This document shows, in pieces, positions 1 to 5,898 of a DNA stretch of 7,265 nt. The notes beneath the pieces were generated by a model. That model worked only from the letters and a program-made list of their open reading frames with translations. It was not told the origin of the DNA and did no database searches. The position numbers and the translations under genes are program-made. The stretch is from Syntrophomonadaceae bacterium. GTDB lineage: Bacteria; Bacillota; Dethiobacteria; DTU022; UBA8154. The stretch is from positions 1 to 7,265 of the forward strand of contig SKTJ01000047.1 of the NCBI GenBank assembly GCA_007122565.1. The letters run 5' to 3'. How positions within the stretch are numbered: position 1 is the stretch's first letter; the number at the start of each line of letters is the position of its first letter.

Positions 1-387
1 AATTTCCGGGACCATCGTTCGGGTCTTTTCTGGGTCTCGCTGGCAGGTCCTGTTATGAACCTCCTTGTCGCATTGGTGGCAACCATTTTACTGTTAAATT
101 TTCAGGGTTTGGGACCTATTTATCACTCATTAATGTTAAACATAATATTGATTAATATTTTTTTAGCTGTTTTTAATATGATCCCGATACCCCCTTTGGA
201 TGGTTCAAAAATATTGGTCTCCATTTTACCAACACCATACCAGCGCCATTATTATGCTTTGGAACCATACGCCCCTTTTCTTTTAATTTTGCTTTTATTA
301 ACTGGTTTTTTGCCTCTATTCTTAAGACCAATTGCCTTTTATATCAGAGATATATTTTTCTTTCTGGCAAGTTTCCTGACGTTTTAA
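1..387 (+). CDS. Site-2 protease family (peptidase M50) membrane metalloprotease, 5'-truncated by window edge
   Basis: The reading frame is open from base 1, so the gene begins upstream; the ATG at 55 is an internal methionine. The visible 128 residues are the C-terminal part of a small M50 protease, an intramembrane zinc metalloprotease of the cytoplasmic membrane. Two family hallmarks are visible. The first is NFRDHRSGLFWVSLAGPVMN (residues 1-20 of the fragment), matching the conserved 'aGP..N' region. The second is NMIPIPPLDG (59-68), whose Asp67 is the usual third zinc ligand. The HExxH motif should lie just upstream of the window. The rest is hydrophobic, with membrane segments at about 11-33, 43-62 and 91-110. 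It ends 52 bases before trpS. Short M50 proteins of this type are often found beside trpS-scpAB in Clostridia (from memory). The substrate is unknown, and this is not clearly SpoIVFB or RseP: no PDZ or CBS domain is visible in this part. Confidence 0.9.
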   Translation, partial: NFRDHRSGLFWVSLAGPVMNLLVALVATILLLNFQGLGPIYHSLMLNIILINIFLAVFNMIPIPPLDGSKILVSILPTPYQRHYYALEPYAPFLLILLLLTGFLPLFLRPIAFYIRDIFFFLASFLTF

Positions 388-439
388 TTGTCTTATCAGA
401 AATATACATTGCATCCGTCCAACAAGGGAGATGATCATA

Positions 440-1429
440 TTGACAGAGAAGAAAGGAACCATTTTCAGTGGAATGAGACCGACTGGCAGGCTTCATCTGG
501 GAAACCTGTTCGGTGCACTGGAAAACTGGGTCAGGCTGCAGGATGAATATCATTGTTTTTATTGCATTGTAGACTGGCATGCCATGACCACTGACTATGA
601 AAACCCCGGTGATATCAATAAGAACGTGCGTGAAATGGTAATGGACTGGCTAAGCTGTGGTATGGATCCTGATAAGGCAGTGGTATTTCGACAGTCTGAT
701 GTGAAAGAGCACGCAGAACTGCATCTTCTCCTTTCCATGGTAACACCCCTTTCCTGGCTGGAACGCTGTCCTACCTATAAGGATCAGTTGCAGCAAATTG
801 AGGGGCGTAACCTGGCAACTTATGGCTTTATCGGTTACCCGGTTCTGCAAGCAGCAGATATTCTTCTTTATAAAGCAAATGCCGTCCCGGTAGGGGAGGA
901 TCAGGCCGCTCACCTTGAACTAACCCGTGAAATTGTGCGACGCTTTAATTATATATATGGGAAAAAGGTTTTTCCTGAGCCGGAAACCCTCTATAACAAG
1001 TACCGTGTTGTATCCGGCCTGGACAGGCGTAAAATGAGCAAGAGCTATGAAAATGCCATTGATATTGCATGTACACCGGAGGATATTCCTAAAAAAGTGC
1101 GCATGATGATTACAGATCCGGCGCGTATCCGCAAAACTGACCCGGGAAATCCCACAGTTTGTACCGTTTTTTCTTTTTACAGTATTTTCAAACCGGATAA
1201 CCTGAGTGTTGTGGAACAAAGCTGCTGCCTGGGCGAGAGGGGTTGTGTAGAGTGTAAAAACAATCTTTCGGAGTTGATGTTGCAGTACCTGGAACCAATT
1301 CAGCAACGCCGCCGCGAACTGGAGGATAACCCAAACAGGGTGACAGAGGTACTGGAAGAAGGCCGGGAAAAAGCCGTGCAAGTTGCCCGAACCACTATGG
1401 AAGAAGTGCGATCAATAGTGGGGCTATAG
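440..1429 (+). CDS. trpS: Tryptophanyl-tRNA synthetase (TrpRS, class Ic)
   Basis: Cytoplasmic enzyme that charges tRNA-Trp using tryptophan and ATP. The class I signature is PTGRLHLGN (residues 14-22, HIGH-like) and KMSKS is at 198-202. GEDQAAHLELTREIVRRFN (152-170) is the typical TrpRS/TyrRS core segment. At about 330 residues it has the normal bacterial length. I chose the TTG at 440 over the in-frame ATG at 431. The ribosome site AAGGGAG (424-430) abuts the ATG with no spacing but lies 9 bases before the TTG, and the resulting N-terminus (MTEKKGTIFSGMRPTG) fits the family. Cysteines 241, 262, 269 and 272 form C-x20-C-x6-C-x2-C, resembling the iron-sulfur motif reported for Thermotoga maritima TrpRS. 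No T-box leader fits in the 52-base gap upstream. The gene is followed 16 bases later by scpA. Confidence 0.97.
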   Translation: MTEKKGTIFSGMRPTGRLHLGNLFGALENWVRLQDEYHCFYCIVDWHAMTTDYENPGDINKNVREMVMDWLSCGMDPDKAVVFRQSDVKEHAELHLLLSMVTPLSWLERCPTYKDQLQQIEGRNLATYGFIGYPVLQAADILLYKANAVPVGEDQAAHLELTREIVRRFNYIYGKKVFPEPETLYNKYRVVSGLDRRKMSKSYENAIDIACTPEDIPKKVRMMITDPARIRKTDPGNPTVCTVFSFYSIFKPDNLSVVEQSCCLGERGCVECKNNLSELMLQYLEPIQQRRRELEDNPNRVTEVLEEGREKAVQVARTTMEEVRSIVGL

Positions 1430-1445
1430 TTGGGGTGATAAATAT

Positions 1446-2207
1446 ATGCAGACAGATTCTTATTGTGTCAAAGTACCCGGTTTTGAAGGTCCGTTTGATT
1501 TACTCTATCATCTGGTAGCCCGTGAAGAGGTGGATATTTGGGAAATATCCATTGCACATATTGTGGACCAGTACATCCAGTATTTATCATTAATTCAGGA
1601 ACAATCGCAAATCAGCATGGCAGGAGATTTTCTTGTTATGGCTGCTTCGTTGTTACAGTTAAAATCACGCCTCCTGCTGCCCCGTTTGCCTGTGGCGCCT
1701 AGGGAAAGGGAAGAAGAGGCATTTTATTTTGGTTCCAAAGAGGACCTGGTGCGTAGTCTGTTAGCTTACAGGAGATTTAAGATAATGGCCGGGGAATTGC
1801 AGCGCAGGGAAAGGTCGCAGCAAGGCATTTATGTGCGAACATCACAAGGAGAGAAAGTAATTACTGTTAATATGCAGTCCAGTCTTTTCCCCCATTCTCC
1901 CGATAGTCTGGTAAATGCGTTAAAAGGCATCCGGGAAAAAGAGACGCAGGAAAAAGAGCGAAATATTAACCTGCCGGAGAAACTTTCTTTTCGTAATGTT
2001 ATGCGAAAGATCCTTACAGCGCTGCGGAAAGCCGGTAACGCCGATCGTTATCTGGATGAATTTATCTATGGAAAAAGCAAAAGGGAGCTGGTAATTTCAA
2101 TTTTTGCGTTCCTGGAACTGGCACGACGGGGAAAGCTTAAATTACGTCAGGAAAAATTGTTTGAACGCATTAGAATTACCTTTCCTTTCAGCAAAAATAA
2201 ATTATAA
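1446..2207 (+). CDS. scpA: Segregation and condensation protein A (kleisin subunit of bacterial SMC complex)
   Basis: ScpA is the kleisin that bridges the SMC dimer and recruits ScpB, forming the condensin complex that organises and segregates the chromosome. The N-terminal kleisin motif FEGPFDLLYHLV (residues 13-24) followed by VDIWEISIAHIVDQYI is diagnostic. The helical segment with LLQLKSRLLLP (about 70-80) follows. The C-terminal winged helix that contacts the SMC head is visible at about 210-245 (RELVISIFAFLELARRGKLKL). Its 253 residues match the family. The start is ATG, with GGGGTGAT (1432-1439) 6 bases upstream. The gene lies 16 bases after trpS and 45 bases before the annotated start of scpB, so all three are probably co-transcribed. 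The central region (about 115-185) is charged and variable, as expected for the linker. Confidence 0.97.
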   Translation: MQTDSYCVKVPGFEGPFDLLYHLVAREEVDIWEISIAHIVDQYIQYLSLIQEQSQISMAGDFLVMAASLLQLKSRLLLPRLPVAPREREEEAFYFGSKEDLVRSLLAYRRFKIMAGELQRRERSQQGIYVRTSQGEKVITVNMQSSLFPHSPDSLVNALKGIREKETQEKERNINLPEKLSFRNVMRKILTALRKAGNADRYLDEFIYGKSKRELVISIFAFLELARRGKLKLRQEKLFERIRITFPFSKNKL

Positions 2208-2217
2208 TCTCTTAAAT

Positions 2218-2234
2218 GGGGGGTAACAGCCATT
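2218..2234 (+). promoter_or_regulatory. Shine-Dalgarno-like G-run and possible ATT start of scpB
   Basis: GGGGGGT (2218-2224) is the only good ribosome-site match between scpA and scpB. It is 29 bases from the TTG at 2253 but about 8 bases from the in-frame ATT at 2232. No stop codon lies between 2232 and 2253. The nearby ATG codons at 2216 and 2242 are in other frames and lead only to peptides of 7 and 11 residues. An AUU start is rare but known (for example infC of Escherichia coli). This is an inference from spacing. Confidence 0.4.
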
Positions 2235-2252
2235 TATAGCGATGAACAAATT

Positions 2253-2834
2253 TTGGGAAACGAGATTTCTCTTGTAGCTCTGTTGGAAGCGGCACTATTT
2301 TTAAGCAATGAACCTCTGACACTGCATAAATTACAGAAGATCAGTGGTTTTGCTGAGCAGGAGGTTATTCATGCGCTTGAGGTGTTAAGTTGTTCTTTGA
2401 AAGAAAGGAATCGGGGTCTGCTTCTAATAAGTACATCTACAGGATATAACCTTGGTACAAAGCCGGAACTTGCCGCGCACTTGGACAAGCTTTGGGATGA
2501 AGAGCAAATTAGTCCTGTTCTTTCTCAGGCAGCACTGGAAACGCTTGCGATTATTGCCGTAAAACAACCTGTTACCCGGATAGAAATTGAAAAGATCCGT
2601 GGTGTAAATGTAGATGGAGTGATTGAGAACCTGCTGAAGAGGGATTTGATCAAAATATCCGGCCGCAGGGAAGGGTTGGGCCGGCCTCATCTCTATGCAA
2701 CCACAGAGCTATTTCTGCAGTATTTTGCATTGCAGGCTCCGGAAGAACTGGAGGGTATGTTGGAAACAGATAAAGATGAAGTGATAACCACAGACAAGGA
2801 CAGGGATGATACAGAGTACACAGTAAAGGATTAA
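2253..2834 (+). CDS. scpB: Segregation and condensation protein B (kite subunit of SMC complex)
   Basis: ScpB binds ScpA as a dimer and completes the Smc-ScpA-ScpB condensin. Two tandem winged-helix domains are recognisable. The first spans about 6-80, starting LVALLEAALFLSNEPLT. The second spans about 88-162, with the family signature LSQAALETLAIIAVKQPVTR (90-109), then IEKIRGVNVDGVIENLL and GRREGLGRPHLYATT. A short acidic tail (about 163-193, rich in D, E and K) follows. With the TTG at 2253 the protein is 193 residues, a normal length. That TTG has no ribosome site close to it. The G-run at 2218-2223 is instead spaced for an ATT at 2232, in the same frame, which would add seven residues (see findings). 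The gene follows scpA. Confidence 0.95.
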   Translation: MGNEISLVALLEAALFLSNEPLTLHKLQKISGFAEQEVIHALEVLSCSLKERNRGLLLISTSTGYNLGTKPELAAHLDKLWDEEQISPVLSQAALETLAIIAVKQPVTRIEIEKIRGVNVDGVIENLLKRDLIKISGRREGLGRPHLYATTELFLQYFALQAPEELEGMLETDKDEVITTDKDRDDTEYTVKD

Positions 2835-2959
2835 GACGGAAAGATTAATGAAGAACAGAGAATATATAGAAAAGATTAGAGGATAATAACACAGACCACA
2901 CACTGCAGAAGGATTAAATAAGTTTGTTTTGATTTATTTTCCTGTGAATAGGAGAAACT

Positions 2960-2983
2960 ATGGGGAGGCAAATACTGCTTTGA
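2960..2983 (+). other. Possible 7-codon mini-ORF upstream of DUF2953 gene
   Basis: An ATG at 2960 has AGGAG (2950-2954) 5 bases upstream. It encodes MGRQILL and stops at TGA 2981-2983, right at the ribosome site (GAAGGGG, 2982-2988) of the next gene. This arrangement could couple translation of the DUF2953 gene to a leader peptide. It is equally compatible with chance, because purine-rich stretches are common here. I see no convincing promoter in the surrounding spacer (2835-2993). Confidence 0.25.
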
Positions 2984-2993
2984 AGGGGTAGAT

Positions 2994-3614
2994 ATGTCTT
3001 TCTTGGGGTGGTTTCTTTTTTTTATTGTCGTTATATTGATGATTCTGTTTGTTCCTTTTACGGTGCGCATAAAACTGCACAACGTACGGGATGATAGTAC
3101 TGTTGGTTTTGTGTTTAAGCTTTTGCTGTTTCGGCGCTTATGCATATTTACTCTTCGTCGGTCCATGGGGAAGCAGAGGGAAGACATCGAGGACGATATC
3201 CTCCGCAGGTTATTAAAGAAATATTTCCTATCTGAAAAGGGTCTGCCCCGCGGAAAGCAACTGCAAATTGTAAGCATTTATATGATGCGTGTGGGCGCTG
3301 CACTGGATTGGCACGAGATGATGGTACTGCTAAGAGTGGGAACCGGTGACGCTGCTTCAACAGGGATAAATATCGGTATGTTACGCTCGTTGGGTGGTGT
3401 GGTTTCACACATACTGCGTAAAAAATGGAGGTTTGTGGGAAAAGAACCCCTGATTCTTACTTATCCCTATTTTTTGGAGAGAAAGTTCAGGTTTTATATA
3501 ACTGCAGAATTCAGTATAGGACTGGGCCAGCTTTTGTACCGTGTCTTATTTCCCAGTCAAAATAACAAGGAGGTGACCAACCGGTGGCAGAAGAACATCC
3601 CATTCAAAATCTGA
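2994..3614 (+). CDS. DUF2953 domain-containing membrane-anchored protein (YtfI-like)
   Basis: A 206-residue protein of unknown biochemical function. It begins with one strong membrane segment (about residues 4-24), followed directly by FTVRIKLHNVRDDSTVGFVFKLLLF (about 22-46), which resembles the start of DUF2953 proteins such as B. subtilis YtfI. The middle is basic and charged. The C-terminal part (about 150-190, ending FYITAEFSIGLGQLLYRVLF) has the beta-rich, Gly-containing ending of the family. The start is ATG with GAAGGGG (2982-2988) 5 bases upstream. Its last 31 bases overlap ytfJ, the same partner as in B. subtilis ytfI-ytfJ. That pairing is the best support for the assignment and suggests a sporulation-linked role, which is inference. 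An N-in, single-pass topology with most of the protein outside the membrane is likely. Confidence 0.8.
   Translation: MSFLGWFLFFIVVILMILFVPFTVRIKLHNVRDDSTVGFVFKLLLFRRLCIFTLRRSMGKQREDIEDDILRRLLKKYFLSEKGLPRGKQLQIVSIYMMRVGAALDWHEMMVLLRVGTGDAASTGINIGMLRSLGGVVSHILRKKWRFVGKEPLILTYPYFLERKFRFYITAEFSIGLGQLLYRVLFPSQNNKEVTNRWQKNIPFKI
3567..3576 (+). promoter_or_regulatory. Extended Shine-Dalgarno sequence for ytfJ inside the DUF2953 gene
   Basis: AAGGAGGTGA is complementary over ten bases to the 16S rRNA 3' end and lies 7 bases before the GTG start at 3584. It decides the start of ytfJ and sits inside the coding sequence of the upstream gene. It is the strongest ribosome site in the window and may offset the weaker GTG codon. 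Confidence 0.85.
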
Positions 3615-3997
3615 TGCAAACGGCGATGGAAAATTTAAAGGAAATGATCGATGTAAATAAAGTGGTTGGCGATGCCGTGGAGACTCCGGATGGGCATGTT
3701 ATAATTCCTGTCTCAAAAGTTAGTTTTGGATTTGTTGCAGGAGGATCGGAGTTTGAAGGTTATGCCGAAGATTTCAAAAAAGCCGACAAGGATGGTTTTC
3801 CTTTCGGTGGGGGCAGTGGTGGTGGAGTGTCGCTTCGTCCTGTGGCTTTTCTTGTTGTTGGCCCCGGTGAAATCAGGTTAATGCCCATTGATCGCGGTGC
3901 TGCTATTGACCGGCTTATTGATGCTGCGCCTCAGTTAATACAGTATGTGCAGGATACGCTCTCAAAACATGTTAATAAAGAGGATAGATACCTGTAA
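3584..3997 (+). CDS. ytfJ: GerW/YtfJ family spore protein
   Basis: A 137-residue protein of the Spore_YtfJ (GerW) family. In B. subtilis the family member is a spore protein made under forespore control; other members are linked to germination. Visible family features are the N-terminal helix (IQNLMQTAMENLKEMIDVNKVVGDAV, about 7-32), GHVIIPVSKVSFGFVAGGSEF (about 37-57), the glycine-rich FPFGGGSGGGVSL (72-84), then a hydrophobic strand PVAFLVVGPGEIRLMPI (86-102) and a C-terminal amphipathic helix. There is no signal peptide and no membrane segment. The start is GTG, fixed by the extended ribosome site at 3567-3576; it overlaps the upstream gene by 31 bases, so the two are probably translationally coupled. 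A hairpin terminator follows 45 bases after the stop, making ytfJ the last gene of its transcript. Confidence 0.95.
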   Translation: MAEEHPIQNLMQTAMENLKEMIDVNKVVGDAVETPDGHVIIPVSKVSFGFVAGGSEFEGYAEDFKKADKDGFPFGGGSGGGVSLRPVAFLVVGPGEIRLMPIDRGAAIDRLIDAAPQLIQYVQDTLSKHVNKEDRYL

Positions 3998-4042
3998 AGT
4001 ACTGTTATTAAATCGAAAAACGAAAAATATATTTATAAAAAG

Positions 4043-4087
4043 AAAGGGCTAAAGCTCATATATAGGGCTGTTAAGCCCTTTTCATTT
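4043..4087 (+). terminator. Rho-independent terminator after ytfJ, with two alternative 5' arms
   Basis: The 3' arm AGCCCTTT (4074-4081) runs into TTTTCATTT. It can pair with AGGGCT at 4064-4069 (6-bp stem, loop GTTA) or with AAAGGGCT at 4043-4050 (8-bp stem, 23-base loop). The compact hairpin is a typical terminator. The A-rich sequence before 4043 also makes the structure plausible in the reverse direction, although no minus-strand gene is present. Confidence 0.8.
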
Positions 4088-4088
4088 A

Positions 4089-4117
4089 TCATAAAAGAAT
4101 CTGCGTCAGAATAAACT
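4089..4117 (+). promoter_or_regulatory. Candidate sigma-E promoter for dacB-spmA-spmB
   Basis: TCATAAA (4089-4095) and AATAAACT (4110-4117) are separated by 14 bases. They resemble the B. subtilis sigma-E boxes as I recall them (-35 kmATATT, 14-15 base gap, -10 CATACAnT), matching 5 of 7 and 5 of 7 specified positions. The pair begins just after the ytfJ terminator. Transcription would start near 4124, shortly before the ribosome site at 4133-4138. B. subtilis dacB-spmAB is transcribed by sigma-E, which supports the call. The boxes are A/T-rich, so a chance match is possible. Confidence 0.45.
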
Positions 4118-4145
4118 TAAAAGGATAAAAATAAGGGGCTTGGAT

Positions 4146-5273
4146 ATGTTTAAAAATATTCTTCTTAGAGTTACCATTATTACTCTCTCCTTGTTTCTGC
4201 TGCTGAGCGGCGTTGTTGCTGCTCAAAACAGTCTTTCTATATCTGCAGAAGCTGCTGTACTGCTGGATTGGAATAGCGGCAGGATTCTTTATGCCCGTAA
4301 TGCTCATCTGCCAAGGCCGATGGCAAGTATTACTAAAGTAATGACAGCGGCCCTTGCACTGGAAGCGGGCAACTTAAACGATGTAGTGGTGGCCAGTCCC
4401 CGGGCTGCTGCAACAGGCGGTTCCTCCATATGGTTGGAGGAGGGAGAGCAAAAAACGCTGGAGGAACTTTTATATGGTTTAATGCTTCGCTCCGGAAATG
4501 ACGCCGCAGTTGCCATAGCCGAACATATAGGCGGAAACGAAAGTTCTTTTGCAGAGAGCATGACACGCAGAGCACAGGAATTGGGAGCCCGAAACACCTC
4601 TTTTCGCAACCCGCACGGTCTTCATCACGAGGAACATTTTACAACTGCTTACGATTATGCACATATCGCAGCCCATGCTATGGGAATCAGTAGATTTAAG
4701 AAAATTATTGCAACAGAACATACCATCATATCCTGGCCCGGACATCCCTGGGACAGACATTTGTATAATCAGAACAAATTACTGGAAATTTATGCGGGAG
4801 CTGAAGGAATAAAAACAGGATGGACCACACCGGCTGGGCGCTGTTTTGTAGGTGCCGCGACCCGGGATGGCCGTAGGTTAATTGTGGTGCTATTAAATGC
4901 TCCGGCAATGTGGGAAGATGCCGTTGCGTTGTTAGACTATGGTTATAGCGGTTATTCATATAAACCGCTTATTTATGAGGGACAAAGCCTGAAAACAGTG
5001 CCCGTTTTAAACAGTGTTCAAAACAGGGTCACAGTTATTGCTGGCCATTCTTTCTTCTTTCCGATGCAAGAGGGAGAGGAGGATAAAGTAAGCTACCGGT
5101 TTATTACCAGTGACCCTCTCCATGCTCCCCTCAAGGCAGGGGAAAGAATCGGTGAATTGGAAATTAATTTCGAGCATGAACTTGTAGGTCTGGTAGAACT
5201 ATTAGCTGCTGATGATGTTAAAAAAATAACATTTTGGCAGCGCCTTAAGCGAATGATAGGAAGAGGCGTTTAA
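4146..5273 (+). CDS. dacB: D-alanyl-D-alanine carboxypeptidase, sporulation type (PBP5* / peptidase S11)
   Basis: Removes the terminal D-Ala from peptidoglycan peptides; in sporulation this limits cross-linking of the spore cortex. A signal peptide is visible (residues 1-26, hydrophobic core about 5-24, likely cut after VAA). All three penicillin-binding motifs of family S11 are present: SITK (61-64, catalytic Ser61), SGN (116-118) and KTG (223-225). A PBP5-type C-terminal beta domain follows (about 275-350). The end is a basic amphipathic stretch (about 358-375, including TFWQRLKRMIGRGV), the usual membrane-surface anchor. The ATG at 4146 is preferred over the TTG at 4140, because AAGGGG (4133-4138) is 7 bases from the ATG and only 1 from the TTG. 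The 375-residue length fits. Placement directly before spmA-spmB identifies it as the dacB orthologue rather than dacA or dacF. It probably starts a mother-cell operon (candidate sigma-E promoter upstream). Confidence 0.95.
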   Translation: MFKNILLRVTIITLSLFLLLSGVVAAQNSLSISAEAAVLLDWNSGRILYARNAHLPRPMASITKVMTAALALEAGNLNDVVVASPRAAATGGSSIWLEEGEQKTLEELLYGLMLRSGNDAAVAIAEHIGGNESSFAESMTRRAQELGARNTSFRNPHGLHHEEHFTTAYDYAHIAAHAMGISRFKKIIATEHTIISWPGHPWDRHLYNQNKLLEIYAGAEGIKTGWTTPAGRCFVGAATRDGRRLIVVLLNAPAMWEDAVALLDYGYSGYSYKPLIYEGQSLKTVPVLNSVQNRVTVIAGHSFFFPMQEGEEDKVSYRFITSDPLHAPLKAGERIGELEINFEHELVGLVELLAADDVKKITFWQRLKRMIGRGV

Positions 5274-5274
5274 C

Positions 5275-5877
5275 GTGGTTAACCTGCTCTGGGCCGGCAT
5301 GCTCATCTCAGCTATTGTTGTTGCCGGAATAAATGGCAATATAGGGTTGGTTACTCAGATTATCTTTGATTCTGCAGAAAAAGCGGTTGGCATTGCCTTC
5401 AGCCTTATCAGTATCATGACTTTCTGGCTAGGTATAATGAAAGTAATAGAAAAATCAGGCTTTATTAACTTCGTAATATTCTTTCTGAAACCACTTGCAC
5501 ATTGGCTTTTTCCAGGGGTTCCCCGTAATCACAAAGCTATGAATGCCATGTTAATGAACATGAGTGCAAATTTGCTTGGCATGGGTAATGCAGCCACACC
5601 CTTTGGTCTCAAGGCAATGGATGAACTGCAAAAACTCAACCCCCGTTCCGATACTGCCACAGATGATATGTGTACTTTTCTGGCGGTAAACACGGCAAGT
5701 CTGACCCTTATACCAACGACAGTTATCGCTATCAGAACGGCAACAGGTGCGCAAAACCCCACCGACATTATCGGTACAACTATTGTGGCCACTTTTTGTT
5801 CCACAATGACAGCTATTTTATGTGACCGCCTTTACCGTAAATACAACCGCTGGAAAAACAGATCAACTAATTTATAG
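5275..5877 (+). CDS. spmA: Spore maturation protein A (SpmA), nucleoside-recognition/Gate domain membrane protein
   Basis: A 200-residue polytopic membrane protein needed, together with SpmB, for full dehydration of the spore core and normal heat resistance in B. subtilis. Its molecular activity is not settled; the family shares the 'Gate' (nucleoside recognition) fold with transporters. The conserved centre ANLLGMGNAATPFGLKAM (98-115) is a clear SpmA signature. Hydrophobic segments lie at about 4-18, 37-57, 64-80, 136-153 and 165-183. The C-terminus is basic (RLYRKYNRWKNR). The start is GTG, one base after the dacB stop, with AGGAAGAGG (5258-5266) 8 bases upstream inside dacB, implying tight coupling to dacB. 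spmB follows after 21 bases. Confidence 0.97.
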   Translation: MVNLLWAGMLISAIVVAGINGNIGLVTQIIFDSAEKAVGIAFSLISIMTFWLGIMKVIEKSGFINFVIFFLKPLAHWLFPGVPRNHKAMNAMLMNMSANLLGMGNAATPFGLKAMDELQKLNPRSDTATDDMCTFLAVNTASLTLIPTTVIAIRTATGAQNPTDIIGTTIVATFCSTMTAILCDRLYRKYNRWKNRSTNL

Positions 5878-5898
5878 GATAACCGGAGGAAACAAGAT

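Noticed and set aside
55..387. A complete small membrane protein starting at the ATG at 55
   Set aside because: The same frame is open to base 1 and encodes conserved M50 sequence (NFRDHRSG...SLAGP) before that ATG, so this is a truncated longer gene.
388..439. T-box leader or riboswitch upstream of trpS
   Set aside because: The gap is only 52 bases, contains no T-box-like GGTGG...CCGCG sequence and no terminator hairpin. trpS seems to be read from upstream.
920..1381. Minus-strand 153-codon open frame
   Set aside because: It lies entirely antisense to trpS, has no recognisable protein features and no convincing ribosome site.
2945..2977. Sigma-G-like promoter (TGAATA with AATACTG) before the DUF2953 gene
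   Set aside because: The gap is 20 bases instead of about 17-18 and the start would fall on the ribosome site; other alignments match the -10 box poorly.
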